Counted from the stretch's first letter, positions 11,091 through 22,787 are shown. The stretch: DNA of 64,000 nt from Eriocheir sinensis (GCF_024679095.1 NC_066517.1:21423540-21487539); one strand, 5' to 3'. The notes: generated from the sequence alone by a model not told the origin. Numbers and translations: made by a program.

Positions 11091-11258
11091 CGGTTTTAAG
11101 CGCATCCACAACGCAACCCGTAAATAATGATCGCAGCGGGACGAGGCCGGGCCGTAATAATTCCCGAAAATCAATCACGCGCGAGCTTTATTGTTTCCTT
11201 TTTTTTTCCCTCGCTCTTCCTCGACCTCGTGTAATCCTGTATTGATCTCGTCACTGAT
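11091..11258. other. Short unique CG-containing segment
   Basis: About 170 bp with several CG dinucleotides (GCGGGACGAGGCCGGGCCG, CACGCGCGAGC) between two tandem duplications. No feature recognised. Confidence 0.4.
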
Positions 11259-11488
11259 TTGGTTTTGTTGCCCAGGATTTGACGGAAGGTGGTTAGCAAT
11301 AGACAGGAGAGACAGGCGCAGATGAGAAGAGAGACGGGCAAGGAGATAGGGACAGACAGACAGATAGATTGACGTGGTTTTGTTGCCCAGAATTTGACGG
11401 AACGCGGTTAGCGATAGACAGGAGAGACAGTCGCAGATGAGAAGAGAGACAGGCACGGAGAAAGGGACAGACAGACAGATAGATTGAC
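11259..11488. repeat. 115-bp tandem duplication
   Basis: GGTTTTGTTGCCCAGGATTT at 11261 returns at 11376, followed in both units by GACGGAA, GGTTAGC, ATAGACAGGAGAGACAG and GGGACAGACAGACAGATAGA. The unit edge is a GACA/GATA motif. Confidence 0.9.
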
Positions 11489-11526
11489 TGACAGATAGAT
11501 AGATAAACAGATATGTTTTCTTTTGT

Positions 11527-11620
11527 TGGAGTAGCGTATAGCGTGCCTTGTTATTCATGTTTTTGTTGTTGTTGTTGTTGTTTTTTGCAATTAAGCTTTT
11601 TCCCTTGCTGTAAAAGAAAA
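11527..11620 (-). mobile_element. End of dispersed TIR element (reverse, with GTT expansion)
   Basis: GGAGTAGCGTATAGCGTGC (variant of GGAGCAGCGAGTAGCGGGC), then TTGTTATTCAT, a (GTT)n run, TTTTTCCCTTGCTGTAAAAG. The order matches the right end of the complete element at 40820-41285. The A-rich spacer has become a GTT microsatellite. Confidence 0.65.
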
Positions 11621-11629
11621 GATAGCTAG

Positions 11630-11671
11630 ATACATACATACATACATACATACATACATACATACATACAT
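11630..11671. repeat. (CATA)n microsatellite
   Basis: About ten CATA tetramers. Confidence 0.95.
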
Positions 11672-11995
11672 TGTGATAGAAGAAACAGGCAACGGAACAT
11701 TCGTATTGGACTTGGATTAAAACGAGGGAAGGAAAGATAACGATAGAGATAAAGTGAGACAGAGAAAGGCAGACAGACGATAAAGCGGAGATAGACGACA
11801 ACCAGGGTGATAAAAATAAACAAAGACAGACAGATACGGTGAAAGATGTTGAGATATAAGGAATAGAGAGAGAGAGAGAGGGAGAAATATAGCATAAGAT
11901 TTTGAAATATAAGGAGAGGAAAAGTAAGTAAAATATGTTAAGTAAATAGAAAACACTGAACAATAAGAGATAGTGTTTAATTTCTTCAGAGTATT
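11672..11995. other. GATA/GACA-tinged unassigned sequence
   Basis: AGACAGA and GATAGA motifs are scattered through purine-rich DNA, with a short GA run at about 11866-11881. No gene seen. Confidence 0.4.
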
Positions 11996-12025
11996 AGTAG
12001 TAGTAGAGGTGGTCGTAGTAGTAGC

Positions 12026-12057
<32 letters not shown>

Positions 12058-12117
12058 CAGAGAAGAAGAAGAAGAAGAAAATGAAGAAGAAGAAGAAGAA
12101 GAAGAAGAAGAAAAAGA
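11996..12117. repeat. Compound (TAG)n-(GAA)n
   Basis: TAG triplets with GTC/CAG variants (11996-12058) pass directly into GAA triplets (12060-12117). Confidence 0.95.
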
Positions 12118-12134
12118 ATTAGTTGTTGATATTG

Positions 12135-12198
12135 TTTTCTTTTGAAGCAGCATATATGTATACTTGTTGTTAGCTGTTAGTGCGCAAAAAAAATGCAT
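12135..12198 (-). mobile_element. Possible degenerate TIR element end
   Basis: TTTTGAAGCAGCATATATG, TTGTTGTTAGCTGTTAGTG and an A-run have the same block order as the reverse end at 11527-11620, but with low identity. Weak call. Confidence 0.3.
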
Positions 12199-12464
12199 AA
12201 TAAAAACAACAGCAATAACAAAAGCAATTAAATAAAGACAACAACCGCCACAATAGCCAGAGCAACACTAACAACAACAGCAACCGGCTTAATAATAATA
12301 ATGACAAGCCCTCCTCGACACATTCTCGCGCTCTCCGTCCACACACAAAATGTAGAGCCGGAGTCCGCGGATTCCAGACCCAGCCAGCCGCGACGGTCGG
12401 TAAAAAAAGAAAAATACATTAGAGGAACACACTGTAACATTTCACGACGCCAGAATTGCCTGCG

Positions 12465-12465
<1 letters not shown>

Positions 12466-12516
<51 letters not shown>

Positions 12517-12586
12517 AAAAGAGGACAGGCAAACAAACTGACAAGAAGGCAAACTTAGACAGAGACGAAGAGGAAATGCAAAAGTT

Positions 12587-12643
<57 letters not shown>
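12466..12643. repeat. (GA)~24 and (AC)~27
   Basis: GA run at 12469-12514 and AC run at 12590-12643. Confidence 0.95.
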
Positions 12644-12645
<2 letters not shown>

Positions 12646-12730
12646 AAAAAGTCGCCCATGGCCTGGGACACGCAATGAATATTAATGTATCAGAGGAATT
12701 GAATTAGCATGTAGGACTAGACGACGCGGA

Positions 12731-13172
12731 GGCGGAGGAGGAGGAGGAGGAGGAGGAGGAGGAGAAGGAAGAGGAGACGTGAATATAGCAGCAAATGGTT
12801 AGGAACTATTATATGGAAGTTGGAATTAGGAGGACGAGGAGGAAAAGGAGGAAAAAGAAGTGGATAAAGAAGAGAAGGAGTAGGCGGAGGAAAAATGGAA
12901 AGGGGGATGGAGTGCATTAAAAGGCATGAGTGTAGGAGGAAATGCTTAGGAATGAGAAATGGTAGTTTTGGAGTGAGTTATGGGGAGGGACAGGGAGGAA
13001 TTCAGAGAGAAGAAAGAACAGACCCAGACATTACGGGAGAAAGAATGGCTCAGCGGACAACTTGACAGCAAAAGAAGGAATGCTAGAAGTGAAGATTAGG
13101 GAGTAAGGGATATAAAGTGTATTGACAGATAAGCGACTCACTACAAGCTAACCAAAAATGTGTACCCCCAAT
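12731..13172. other. (GGA)n and purine-rich sequence
   Basis: GGA run at 12737-12762, then GGA/GAA-rich sequence fading into mixed sequence by 13080. No gene seen. Confidence 0.6.
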
Positions 13173-13255
13173 CTTTTTTTTTTACAGCAAAGGAGCAAAG
13201 GGCAATAAAAAGAGTGCAGAGAGAAAACAAAAAGCCCGCTACTCACCACTCCATC
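13173..13255 (+). mobile_element. End of dispersed TIR element (forward)
   Basis: Poly-T, then ACAGCAAAGGAGCAAAGGGC (with a small deletion in the GAGACAGCTCAAGGG part), AATAAAAAGAGTGCAGAGAG, and AAAGCCCGCTACTCACCACTC. No opposed end found within several kb. Confidence 0.75.
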
Positions 13256-13429
13256 ATGCTCCAAATATGGTGTTAATATGAAGAAAACGGTGAAACTAGA
13301 AATTTATGATGACTATATTTGGGAGAGAAAAAAAATAGAAAAAACAAAAGGACAAATAAGGAGGGGGAGCAGGGGACGAAAGATGAAAAAGATGAAAAAT
13401 AACGAAAGAAGGAAAGCAGAAAAATATAC

Positions 13430-13970
13430 GAAGAATGTGATAATGGTTGAGAATAAGAGGAATATAATGAGATAGAGATGAATGATGAATAAGTAGAGAG
13501 GACGGAAAATAAAGAAGATAAAGAGGAAAGAAGGAAGAAACGAAGAAGGGAAAACAATAGAAGGTACAAAGAATATAAAAATGGTCGAGAAAGAGTAAAT
13601 ATAATAGGAAATGGATGAATAGTGGATAGGTAGAGAGAACGGATATGAAGAGAATGAAGATGTAAAATGGAAGAAAAAAGAAATGGGAATAAAGAAAATG
13701 GTACCAGGAACCTAATAATGGTCGAGGAGGAATAATAGAAAAGGACATGGATGAATAATGAATGGTAGAGAGGGAAGAAAACATCGACCATAAATTTGAA
13801 AAAAGAAAAACCCGAAAAAAAAAGATAAAGAAAAATGTACCAAGAATGTAATAGTGGTCGAGGTGGCGCAAGGTAGAGGGCAAGGCATGAATTATGAATG
13901 GGAGTGAAGAGGAAAATGGGGAAAATAGGGAAAAAGGGGTAAGAGGGATGGGTCTCAAGGGGGGAGCTAA
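13430..13970. repeat. 137-bp purine-rich tandem array, 4 units
   Basis: ATGGT(C/T)GAGNA lies at 13443, 13581, 13718 and 13854 (periods 138, 137 and 136). Other unit landmarks (ATGGATGAATAGTGGATAGG-like, GGTACCAAGAATGTAATA-like) keep the same spacing. Open minus-strand frames of up to 220 codons are array artefacts. Confidence 0.85.
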
Positions 13971-14106
13971 CGAGGGGAAAGGGGAAGCTTAATGAGGAAA
14001 AATCTGATAATATATGTGTTGATTTTTTTCCTCATTTTCGCCTTTATGATGTTGATTGTTATTTTTTTTTTGTAAGTTGTATTTTAAAAGAGTCGTTTAA
14101 AATTCC

Positions 14107-15330
14107 GTGGAGTTTAATTTTGGCTTCCATTTTTTTTTTTCATCTTTTCTTCCTTCTCTTTCTTTCTTCTCCATTTCTTTTTCCTCCTCTTTCTTCTCCT
14201 CCTCTTCCGGATATTTTGTTCTTCACCTCTTCCTCCTCTATTTCTCTCTCCTCCACCTCCTCCTTCTCTATCAATTCGCTCTTCCTCCTCCTCCACCTCC
14301 TCCTTCTCTATCAATTCGCTCTTCCTCCTCCTCCTCCTCCTCCCCTTTTTTCTTCATATCTTCCATCTCTGTTCCTCTCTCCTCCTCCTCCTCCTCTATT
14401 AATTCGCTCTCCCTCTTCCGCCTCCTTTTTTTCTTCATCTCTTCCTTCTCCATCCCTCCCTCCCTCTTCTATTTTTTGCTCTTCCTCCTCCTCCTCTTCA
14501 GCCCTTTTTTCTTCATATCTTCCTTCTCCATTCCTCCTTCCCTCCTCCTCTTCAGTCATTTTGCTCTCCTTCCTCCTCCTCCTCCTCCTTCTCCTCTTCC
14601 TCCTCCTCCTCCATTTTTTTTTCATCCTCATTTATATTCATTTTTCCTGAAACTCACTATCCTCTTCAATTTTTCTTCTTTCTTACCCTTTCTTTTTTTT
14701 TTCTTTGCTTACTCCACGCTTATTCTCTTCTTTCACATCTTCTCAATCGCTCAACTTTCCTTTTCCTTTCTTTCTCCAACCTTTTCCTCATTTTCTTCAC
14801 GTGTCGAACTTTCCTTTCCCTCCAATGCTTCTATTCTCCCTTCCACTTTCTCTCCTTTTCTTCTCCCTTTCAGCTCCACTATCCACTTATTCTTTCCCTC
14901 CTCCTATGTCCCTTCACCTCATCTTTATTCTTCTTATCACGTGTCTCCCTTTTCTTTACTTTCCTTATCTTCATCTATTTATACTTTCTTCTTTTCCTCC
15001 TCCTTCTCTTCCACTCCTATCCACTTCTTCACTTTCTCCTACGCCTCTCCACTCTTTCTTCTTTTCCTCTCGTTTCTACATTTTCTTTCCCTTCTTTATC
15101 TTCACCCACTTAATCTTTCTCCTCCTCCTCCTCCTCCTTTCCCTAACCTACTTTCTTCTCCTTTTCCCCTCCACCTTTTCTTTCTTCTTATACCCACATT
15201 TCTACCTCTAATTTTCCTTCCTCAGTTTCCTCCACTTAAACTTTCCTTTCTCCTCCTTTCTCCTCCTCCTCCTTTCTTATACCTTTCCACTTTTTCTCCT
15301 CCTCCTCCTTTGCCTCCTTTCCTCACCCTT
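14107..15330. repeat. 1.2-kb homopyrimidine domain
   Basis: Almost continuous CT/TTC/CTCC sequence on the plus strand. Local short duplications are visible, for example TCTATCAATTCGCTCTTCC at about 14267 and 14305. A plus-strand frame of 530 codons runs 14107-15699, but its F/S/L/P-only composition is what random pyrimidine DNA encodes. Confidence 0.85.
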
Positions 15331-15439
15331 TCCCTCCGCCTCAGGACACATGGAGGCATCACAGGGAGGAAAGGAGAGATTTTTCAGGTAGAGAGGGAGG
15401 AGGAGAGAGGGAAGGGTACTGACAGGGCGTGGGTTGAAT

Positions 15440-15848
15440 ATTCTCTCTCTCTCTCTCTTTTCTTCCAGTATTTATTTCTCGCAAAGTCATTTTTCTTCTT
15501 CCCTCCCTCATTACTTTGTCTTCCTTCCTCCGTTCCCTCCCTCCTCCTCCCTCTCCTCCTTCATCACTCATACCCTTCTCCCTTCCTCCCTCCTTCCTTC
15601 CCTCCCTCCCTTCCTCCCCTCCTTCCTTCCCTTCGACACAAATACACTTCAAGTTCGTCTTCGTGTCGTGATAAAAATCCTGGAGGCAATTTTTTTTAGC
15701 GTGCGAAGGAAAACGTTAACTTAGGTACCTCCAGTCTTTCTCCAGCACCGAGGGAGGGAGGGAGGGAGGGAAGGAGGGAGGGAGAGAAAAAGAGTGAGGG
15801 ATGTGTCCATTTCCCTGTTTGATCATGAGCGAACAGTGAGCCTCATTA

Positions 15849-15882
<34 letters not shown>

Positions 15883-15940
15883 CATTTTCGTTCAAAGCTT
15901 CCTCTGACTTTATTTTTATGTGAGTTCATTTTTTTTTTAG

Positions 15941-15999
<59 letters not shown>
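15440..15999. repeat. CT and CTTC runs
   Basis: (CT) runs at about 15441-15458, 15852-15879 and 15943-15999, plus CCTTC/CCCTC blocks at about 15520-15640 and a GGGA block at 15750-15785. Confidence 0.9.
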
Positions 16000-16001
<2 letters not shown>

Positions 16002-16049
16002 GGTAGCGAGGAACACTTGAAAGACTGTACTCAAGTTTTAATCAATGGT

Positions 16050-16440
16050 GGACCAATACCTATTGCCCTCCCTCCCTTCTCTCTCTTCCCTCCCTTCTCT
16101 CCCTTCCCTCCCGTCTCTCCCTTCCCTTTCTGCTCTCCCTCCCTTCAGTCTCCACTCCTCCGTGACAAGGCTCCACAAGGTACTCTGACCCACATACAGC
16201 CTGCAACAAAGGGCCTTTTTCCTTCGTCACATGTTTCAACGGCCGTCATTTTCCCCCTCTCCTTCACCCACGCTCTTCACCTCTCCCTCCTCCTCCTTTT
16301 TCTCCTTTCCTCCTTCTCCTGTACTCGTTTCTCCTCCTACCAGTACATCTTCACCTACTTTCTCCTTGCTTCTTCTCCTCCTCCTCCTCCTCCTCCTCCT
16401 CCTCCTCCTCCTCCTCCTCCTCCTCCTCCTCTCTTCCGGC
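16050..16440. repeat. CTCCCTTC block and (CTC)n
   Basis: CCCTTCTCTC-like repeats at 16066-16140 and a pure CTC run at 16377-16430. About 150 bp of mixed sequence lies between them. Confidence 0.85.
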
Positions 16441-16569
16441 ATTACTAGGTACAATTCCACTTCCTTCGTCCTCCCTTCCCTTTCCTCTTTCCTTCTCTTC
16501 CTCATTCCTTCCCTTACTTGTTCTCTAACATTTTCCTTACCTCAAATCCATTCCTACCCTTTACCTTTT

Positions 16570-16730
16570 CCTCATCCTTCCCTGCCCTTCCCTTCCCTTT
16601 CCTTCCCTTCCCTTTCGTTCCCTTTCATTCCCTTTCCCTTCCCTTCCCTTTCGTTCCCTTCCCTTCCCTTCCCTTCCCTTTCGTTCCCTTCCCTTCCCTT
16701 CCCCTCCCCTCCCTTCCCTTCCCTTCCCTT
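16570..16730. repeat. (TTCCC)n pentanucleotide array
   Basis: TTCCC pentamers with CCTTTCGTTCCC variants over about 160 bp. Confidence 0.92.
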
Positions 16731-16762
16731 GCTGCTGTATATCGCTCCCCTGCCCCATGAAT

Positions 16763-16980
16763 CAGGTAAAGGAGATCCAATTCATCACACCACAGGTAAG
16801 AAGGATGGGATGGATTTCCACTACCTGTGCCACAAACAAGTCCCACACACACACAGGTAACAATGAGCCAGGTAGAGGAAGGTGGCACAAGGCAGAAGGT
16901 ATAATTGCCACGCTTTCCATCACGGCACCAGAGGCTGTCGCTAGTATTGCATTGATTACAGGTAAGGCTACACAGGTATA
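16763..16980 (+). other. Cluster of CAGGTA motifs
   Basis: CAGGTA occurs at 16763, 16793, 16854, 16869, 16959 and 16973. Two of these are the full consensus 5' splice donor CAGGTAAG. The segment is otherwise non-repetitive and open on the plus strand (16757-16987, 76 codons), but I recognise no protein and see no matching acceptors in order. Confidence 0.4.
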
Positions 16981-17156
16981 TATATAATCACAGGGGTATT
17001 AGGTGTTGGAATATCAATCACTTATATGTAAATTTTCCTCGGCTGTGTATGTTTTTATGTAGGTATGTATATTCACAAGTCTTTCTTTGCACTGTTTGAA
17101 TATGTTGAAATTGTAAAGCGTGGCTGTATATATATTCAAGTCTATTTGCCATGCAG

Positions 17157-17229
17157 TACACACACACACACACACACAAGGACCTTATTTTCAAAGCATT
17201 TTTTACCTGCATATTTTAACGAGCAACTT

Positions 17230-17290
<61 letters not shown>
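17157..17290. repeat. Two (AC)n runs
   Basis: AC runs at 17157-17179 and 17233-17290, separated by a 50-bp unique spacer. Confidence 0.95.
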
Positions 17291-17339
17291 TCCACACTCA
17301 CCCTAATAAATCAATGTTAAAACGTGTGTCGCCATTATG

Positions 17340-18230
17340 AGCTGCACTAACCCTTTGTAACAACACACCATTATGTCACACCTCAAGCCACATCCCAGGT
17401 CACATTCCTAGCCACACCGAACACACGCCGTAAGTCACACCTCTGGCACCCCTTTCCTACGCACCTACGGGCAACACACCTTTATGAGACTAGCCACACC
17501 CCTCGCCACACCTCCGCGCCACACCTTACGCCACACCTTGCCATACCTAACACACCTGGCTCTCTTGCATTACCTTACCTAGCCACACCTACGAGCAATA
17601 CTCCTTTTTTAAGAGTAGCCACACCCCACACCACACCTTCGGGCCACACCTTACCTACGATACACAGTCATACCTAACACACTGAAATATACTGTCCTGG
17701 AATCCCTTACGTTTCCTTGCCTAGCCACACCTATAAGTAGCACACCTTTACGGACCATCCACACCATACCATACATCCGAGCCATACCTGACCACACCTC
17801 ACCAAAGTTAATATTCTTCAATGCACTTTTCTGCCATCTTTACCTACCATATTCTCTCCAAAGCCACATTAACGAGCACCACACCTTTATGCCTAGCCAC
17901 ACCCAGCGCCACAGGTCCAAGCCATACCTCACGCAACACCTGACCACACCTCGCCACACTGGTTACACTCTGTCACACACTCTTATGTCCACTCTATCCC
18001 TACCTTACCTAGCCAGACCTACGAGAAACACACCTATTGCCACCATATCTTCAAGCCACATCTCGCCACACTGACCACATCCCTTCTCACACTCCTGTCA
18101 ACCCATGCAGCACTTTCTCACCTATTCCAAGTCACACCTACGAGCACTGCAACTTTACGAGCCTAGCCACACCCCGCGCCACACCTTGCCCTACTCTTCC
18201 CCACCTGTTTAACACCTGGATTATTAGTTA
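17340..18230. repeat. AC-rich degenerate array, ~119-151-bp unit, 6-7 units
   Basis: A landmark close to ACCTACGAGCAACACACC, followed by TTTATGAG, CTAGCCACACCCC and GCGCCACACC, starts at 17463, 17588, 17729, 17866, 18017 and 18136 (periods 125, 141, 137, 151 and 119). GCCACACCT is the dominant internal motif. Strongly diverged, so old. Confidence 0.8.
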
Positions 18231-18255
18231 CTCTCGTCTAATACACCTTTCCTAA

Positions 18256-18257
<2 letters not shown>

Positions 18258-18291
<34 letters not shown>
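18258..18291. repeat. (CT)~16
   Basis: Uninterrupted CT run. Confidence 0.97.
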
Positions 18292-18295
<4 letters not shown>

Positions 18296-18369
18296 CTTGG
18301 ATAATACCTGTTATTCTCACGTATCCTGTTCTACCTTTGCCACGACTCATAAAACCCTGGAGTACTGTA

Positions 18370-18684
18370 ATTTATCTTGCCTCATGAATCACCTCCCTTC
18401 GCTTTTTCTCACCCTCATTTTCCACCTCGTCCTGCTATCGCCTTTTCCCCCTCTTCACCCTCTTTGTCACATCACTCAAAAATGTTTATTCCTATTTTCC
18501 CCCAAGCCTTTGATCTGTTCTATTTTTCATGTTCTCTTTCTCTCCCTTCTTCCCGTTCTCATCCTCTTCATCACATCACCCAAAAACATCCATCCACTCC
18601 TATCTCTTCAAGCCTTATGATCTCTCCCATTTTTTATCTCCTTTCTTTCCCCTCTTCCCATTTCTACTCAATCTTCCACACTCA
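18370..18684. other. Start of a 1.6-kb pyrimidine-rich domain
   Basis: CT-rich DNA with CATCACCCAAAAA-like blocks near 18470 and 18570. No gene supported. Confidence 0.5.
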
Positions 18685-19045
18685 TCACCCCATCTTCATA
18701 TCTCTTCCTACCCTCACATATCCATGCTTTCACTCCTCATCTCTCTTCCATTCTCTTCCTCCTCCTACTTCAACCATCTTCATATCTCTTCCTACACTCT
18801 TATATCCCTGCTTTCACTCCTCATCTCTCTTCCATCTTCTTCCTCCTCTTCTTCATCCATCTTCATATCACATCGTTCCTTCTCATATTCCTGCTTTCAC
18901 TCCTCATCTCTCTTCCATTCTCTTCCTCCTTCCTCCTTCTGCTTCAACCATCTTCATATCTCTTCCTACCCTCATATATCCCTCCTTTCACTCCTCATCT
19001 CTCTTCCATTCTTTTCCTCCATCCTCCTTCTGCTTCAACAACCCT
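18685..19045. repeat. 83-91-bp pyrimidine-rich array, 4 units
   Basis: CTTCATATCTCTTCCTAC lies at about 18693, 18778, 18861 and 18952, each followed by TTTCACTCCTCATCTCTC and TTCCATTC. The plus-strand frame through it gives a visible LLSLLISLPF-type peptide repeat. The period is not a constant multiple of three, so coding is unlikely. Confidence 0.85.
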
Positions 19046-19960
19046 CAACTATCTCCATTTTTCTTCCTCCTCTCTTCTTTTCTCTCCTGTTCTTTTTCGT
19101 TCCTCTTCTTTCACCTCCTACCTCAAACTTCCTTCTCACATTACCGAGTCCTCTTTTTTCCTATCTTTCTACCTTTCCCTTTCACTAACTTTCCTTCTAG
19201 TCATTTTTTATCTTCCCCTCTTTCTCTTCCTCTTCCCTTTCCTCTCCTCATTACAAACATTCCTATTCTCCCATTTTCCCTTTTATCATCCTTTTCCTCC
19301 TACTTGCTCTTCATCATTCCTCCCTTTCCTTCAGTTTCCTCTTATTCTTTTACCCAAAATCCCTATTCTCCCTTACTCTTACCCTTTTCCCTCTTTTCCT
19401 AATTAACTCTTTCCTAGCTCCTTCTTATCTTACCCCTTTCATATCTTCCTTTTCCTTTTCATTCTCTTTCTCAACATACTTATGCTAACCAATAATTTCC
19501 CTCTTCTCTTAATTAACTCTTTCCTAATTCCTTCTTCTTTTACCCTTTCCCATCTTCGAAGCTTTTCCTCTTCATTCTCTTTCTCAACATATTTGTGCTA
19601 CTCAATATTACCCTTCGTCTCTCCCTCTCATCACTCATTTCCTCATATAACTTCTTCTTCTTTCTATCCTTTCTCTTTCTTAATATACCTTTGCTCTATA
19701 CCTTAACAGTCCTCTTTTCCTATCCCAATTCCATTCTACCTTTTACCTGCTTATCTCTCACTGCTTTCCGTTTTCCCCTCCTACTTTCTCTAACACAATC
19801 CTTCCACCCGTTTTCTGTTCACCGTTCTCTCTTTCCCTAATCTTTACTCTCCTAGTTTCTCTCTCCCTATCTCCCATTACTTGTTCATCGTTCCTTTCCC
19901 TAATCTTTACTCTCCTACTTTCTCTCCCTATCTCCCTTCGCCTGACAGCCGTGATTTCCC
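19046..19960. repeat. Pyrimidine-rich domain with ~110-bp and ~65-bp duplications
   Basis: AATTAACTCTTTCCTA at 19401 returns at 19511 (110 bp). Each is followed by CTCTTTCTCAACATA. CCCTAATCTTTACTCTCCTA occurs twice about 63 bp apart (about 19837 and 19900). Confidence 0.65.
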
Positions 19961-20039
19961 GAACCCCGCCTCTCCTTCCCTACACAACGCTCCATGTAAA
20001 GTAGATTGATTATAACTTCTTCACAGGTAAATCTATTTT

Positions 20040-20370
20040 CCACATAAGGGAAGCGAGGCGGGTAGGCAGGTAGAGGAGGAGGGAGGAAGGAGAGAAAGAG
20101 GAAGGAAGGGGGAGAGAGAGAGAGGAGGAGGGAGGGTAAGGCTAAAGTGGTAGGTAGCAAGGAAGGAAGGAAAGATGAAATTAGAACGGAGGGAAGGAGG
20201 AAGGAGAGGAAAAACGGAGAAAAGATGAAATTAGAATTGAGGGAGAGCGGGAAGGGATGGGAAATGAGGAAGATATGAGGGAAAAATTGCGGTAGGGGAG
20301 AAGGAAGGAAGGAAGGAAGGAAGGAGGAAAGAAAATTGCTGAGGAGGAAGAAGCATGATCGGCAAAACCA

Positions 20371-20447
<77 letters not shown>

Positions 20448-20580
20448 TTAAGCTACAAATGATGAGGAAACGAGAAGAGAGACAGAGCACTGAAGAATGG
20501 AGGAAAGGAAGGAGGGAAGGAAGGGAAGAAGGAGGATGAGGAGGAGGAGGGAAGAAGGAGGTAAAGAGAGGAAATATGAT
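20040..20580. repeat. Purine-rich domain with (GA)~36
   Basis: GGA/GGAA-rich DNA, with ATGAAATTAGAA occurring twice about 50 bp apart and a GA run at 20372-20443. Confidence 0.85.
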
Positions 20581-20619
20581 GTAAGATGAAATTCCTTCCT
20601 TTAATGTTACCTCAAATTA

Positions 20620-20828
20620 CCTTACCTCCCTCCCTCCCTCCCTCCCTTCCTCCTCTCCTCTCATCTTCCTCGCTCTCTCTCCCACCCTCCACCCTTCTCA
20701 AATCTCGCTGTTACTTCCTCCCTTCCTCCCTCTCTCACTTCCTTCCTTCCTACATCCCTTCCTTCCTTCCTTCCTTCTTAAATCTTTCTCCCTTCGTTTC
20801 AAAGGAAGAATTAAACTTTGAAGATGTT

Positions 20829-20893
<65 letters not shown>
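20620..20893. repeat. CTCC/CTTC blocks and (CT)~31
   Basis: CCCT and CTTC blocks (20620-20780), about 50 bp of unique sequence, then a CT run at 20833-20893. Confidence 0.9.
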
Positions 20894-20895
<2 letters not shown>

Positions 20896-21169
20896 GCAGA
20901 AGGTATTTAAGCCACAGTAAATCCGACTTCTGGTGAATATACATTGACATACACAGCCGAGGACTCATGAATATACAGACTAAATTATCAACTTTCTCAC
21001 CTGAGCTTAATTCGGGCGTGGGCTGCATCTGCCCACGCCCGCGCCCACCCACACGCAGGCGCAAGGAGTCGGGAGTTCATCCTTCCCCACGTGAACGGGT
21101 CAACAGGTAAACGGGAAAACAGATAACGTCACAGTTTTGCTTGTTTTGCTACCGTCACAGTTTTCACCA
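20894..21169. other. Unique segment with GC-rich stem-loop
   Basis: Ordinary composition. At 21013-21041 the arms CGGGCGTGGGC and GCCCACGCCCG pair perfectly over 11 bp around a 7-base loop. GCGTGGGC and CCACGCCC are also GC-box/EGR-like sites. Function unknown. Confidence 0.5.
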
Positions 21170-21198
21170 TCACCACAACCACCACCATAACCACCACC

Positions 21199-21230
<32 letters not shown>

Positions 21231-21410
21231 GTCGACCACCGCCGCCACCACTAAGAAGATACAGTATTCAAGTTGTGGACGCGTTGCTCAGAATCCTCGA
21301 ATTTCCATCATTTTTAAGAAGCATTTGTGTGTGAGTTAGAGAGATGGAGGGAAAGTTATGGATTTACATTTTCAAATCGACAAGTTAAAAAGAATAAATT
21401 GTAATGTCGC

Positions 21411-21440
<30 letters not shown>
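21170..21440. repeat. (CAC)/(TAC) block and (GT)~16
   Basis: CACCAC and TACTAC triplets at about 21175-21255 and a GT run at 21409-21440 followed by GGGTGTGGGTGT. Between them is unique AT-rich sequence. Confidence 0.85.
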
Positions 21441-21450
<10 letters not shown>

Positions 21451-21556
21451 GGGTGTGGGTGTAATGGAGGAGAGCTTGCAAATGTGAATGCATAAAAAAG
21501 AAAATTAATAATACAAATGTGATAATGTGAGCTAATGCAGGAGTGAAATATTAAAT

Positions 21557-21588
21557 CTCTCTCTCTCTCTCTCTCAGATGAAGATAAT

Positions 21589-21646
<58 letters not shown>
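21557..21646. repeat. (CT)~10 / (GA)~27 inverted pair
   Basis: A CT run, a 17-bp spacer, then a GA run. The arms are complementary. Confidence 0.95.
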
Positions 21647-21650
<4 letters not shown>

Positions 21651-21749
21651 ATAAGCAATCCAAAGAATGAACAGGGAAAGCAGAAGTAATAGGATAGAAC
21701 GCAAGAAAGCATGAAAGGAAGAAAGAGAGAGGAAGGGAAAGGGAAGAGG

Positions 21750-21950
21750 ATAAGAGGAGGAGGAGAAGGAGGAGGAGGAGGAGGAAGAGGAGGAGGAGAG
21801 ATGGGGAAGGGAATTCGAGATGCATGAGAGAGGAGGATGTCAAGGGGAGGAGGTCAAAGAGGCGTGGGGAGGAGGAGGAGGAGGAGGAGGAGAAGGAGGA
21901 GGAGGAGGAGGAGGAGGAGGAGGAAGAGGAGGAGGAGGAGGAGGAGGAGA
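21750..21950. repeat. (GGA)n-rich block
   Basis: Several pure GGA runs separated by short interruptions, the longest about 21870-21950. Confidence 0.92.
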
Positions 21951-22004
21951 CCACGGACCCACCTGATCAATATAAGACCCCTTCCCCTCCCTTCCCCCCT
22001 CCGG

Positions 22005-22007
<3 letters not shown>

Positions 22008-22054
<47 letters not shown>

Positions 22055-22126
22055 TCCTGACCCCTCACTCACTCACTACCTCAAATGAAAATATCTAAAG
22101 TCAGTCATGTACCACCTAAATACATG

Positions 22127-22159
<33 letters not shown>

Positions 22160-22456
22160 GATGAAAGAAGAGGAACAATTAACGTGTGAGACGAAGAGAA
22201 TAAAAGAACAATGAGATAGAAAAAGAAAAGAAGGAGAGAAATTAAGAAAAAGAAAAGTGTGGAGAAAAAAAGGGAGGGAAGGAAAGTGCAACAAGGGCAG
22301 CATAAGAGAACCTAGAAAAGAGAAAAGGAAGAGGAAACTTGAATACGAAAGCCGGAAATGGAGGAAGAAAGAAGAAAGTGGGAAGAGTAGGAAGAAAAAT
22401 GAGAAGAAGAAAGTTAAAAAGTTCGGTAGGAAAAAAAGATTACTGAGGAGGAGGCT

Positions 22457-22503
<47 letters not shown>

Positions 22504-22532
22504 TGAATAGTGTGAGAAAGTTAGCACCTCCT

Positions 22533-22570
<38 letters not shown>

Positions 22571-22665
22571 CAAATCAGTGTCCCTTTACTCCTTATCTCC
22601 TCCAACCTCAAGTATCTTTTATCTCCTCTTTTCTCCTCCTATTTACCTCCTTTTCACTCATGTTT

Positions 22666-22726
<61 letters not shown>

Positions 22727-22787
22727 ATGCAAGGAAAGGAAAGTAAGAAAATACATTGAGAGAAGTTATGTAAGTCGCCTCCTCCTC

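Noticed and set aside
14107..15699. 530-codon open frame on the plus strand
   Set aside because: Same reason: pyrimidine-rich DNA with low-complexity F/S/L/P translation, no domain, and another frame is open over much of the same DNA.
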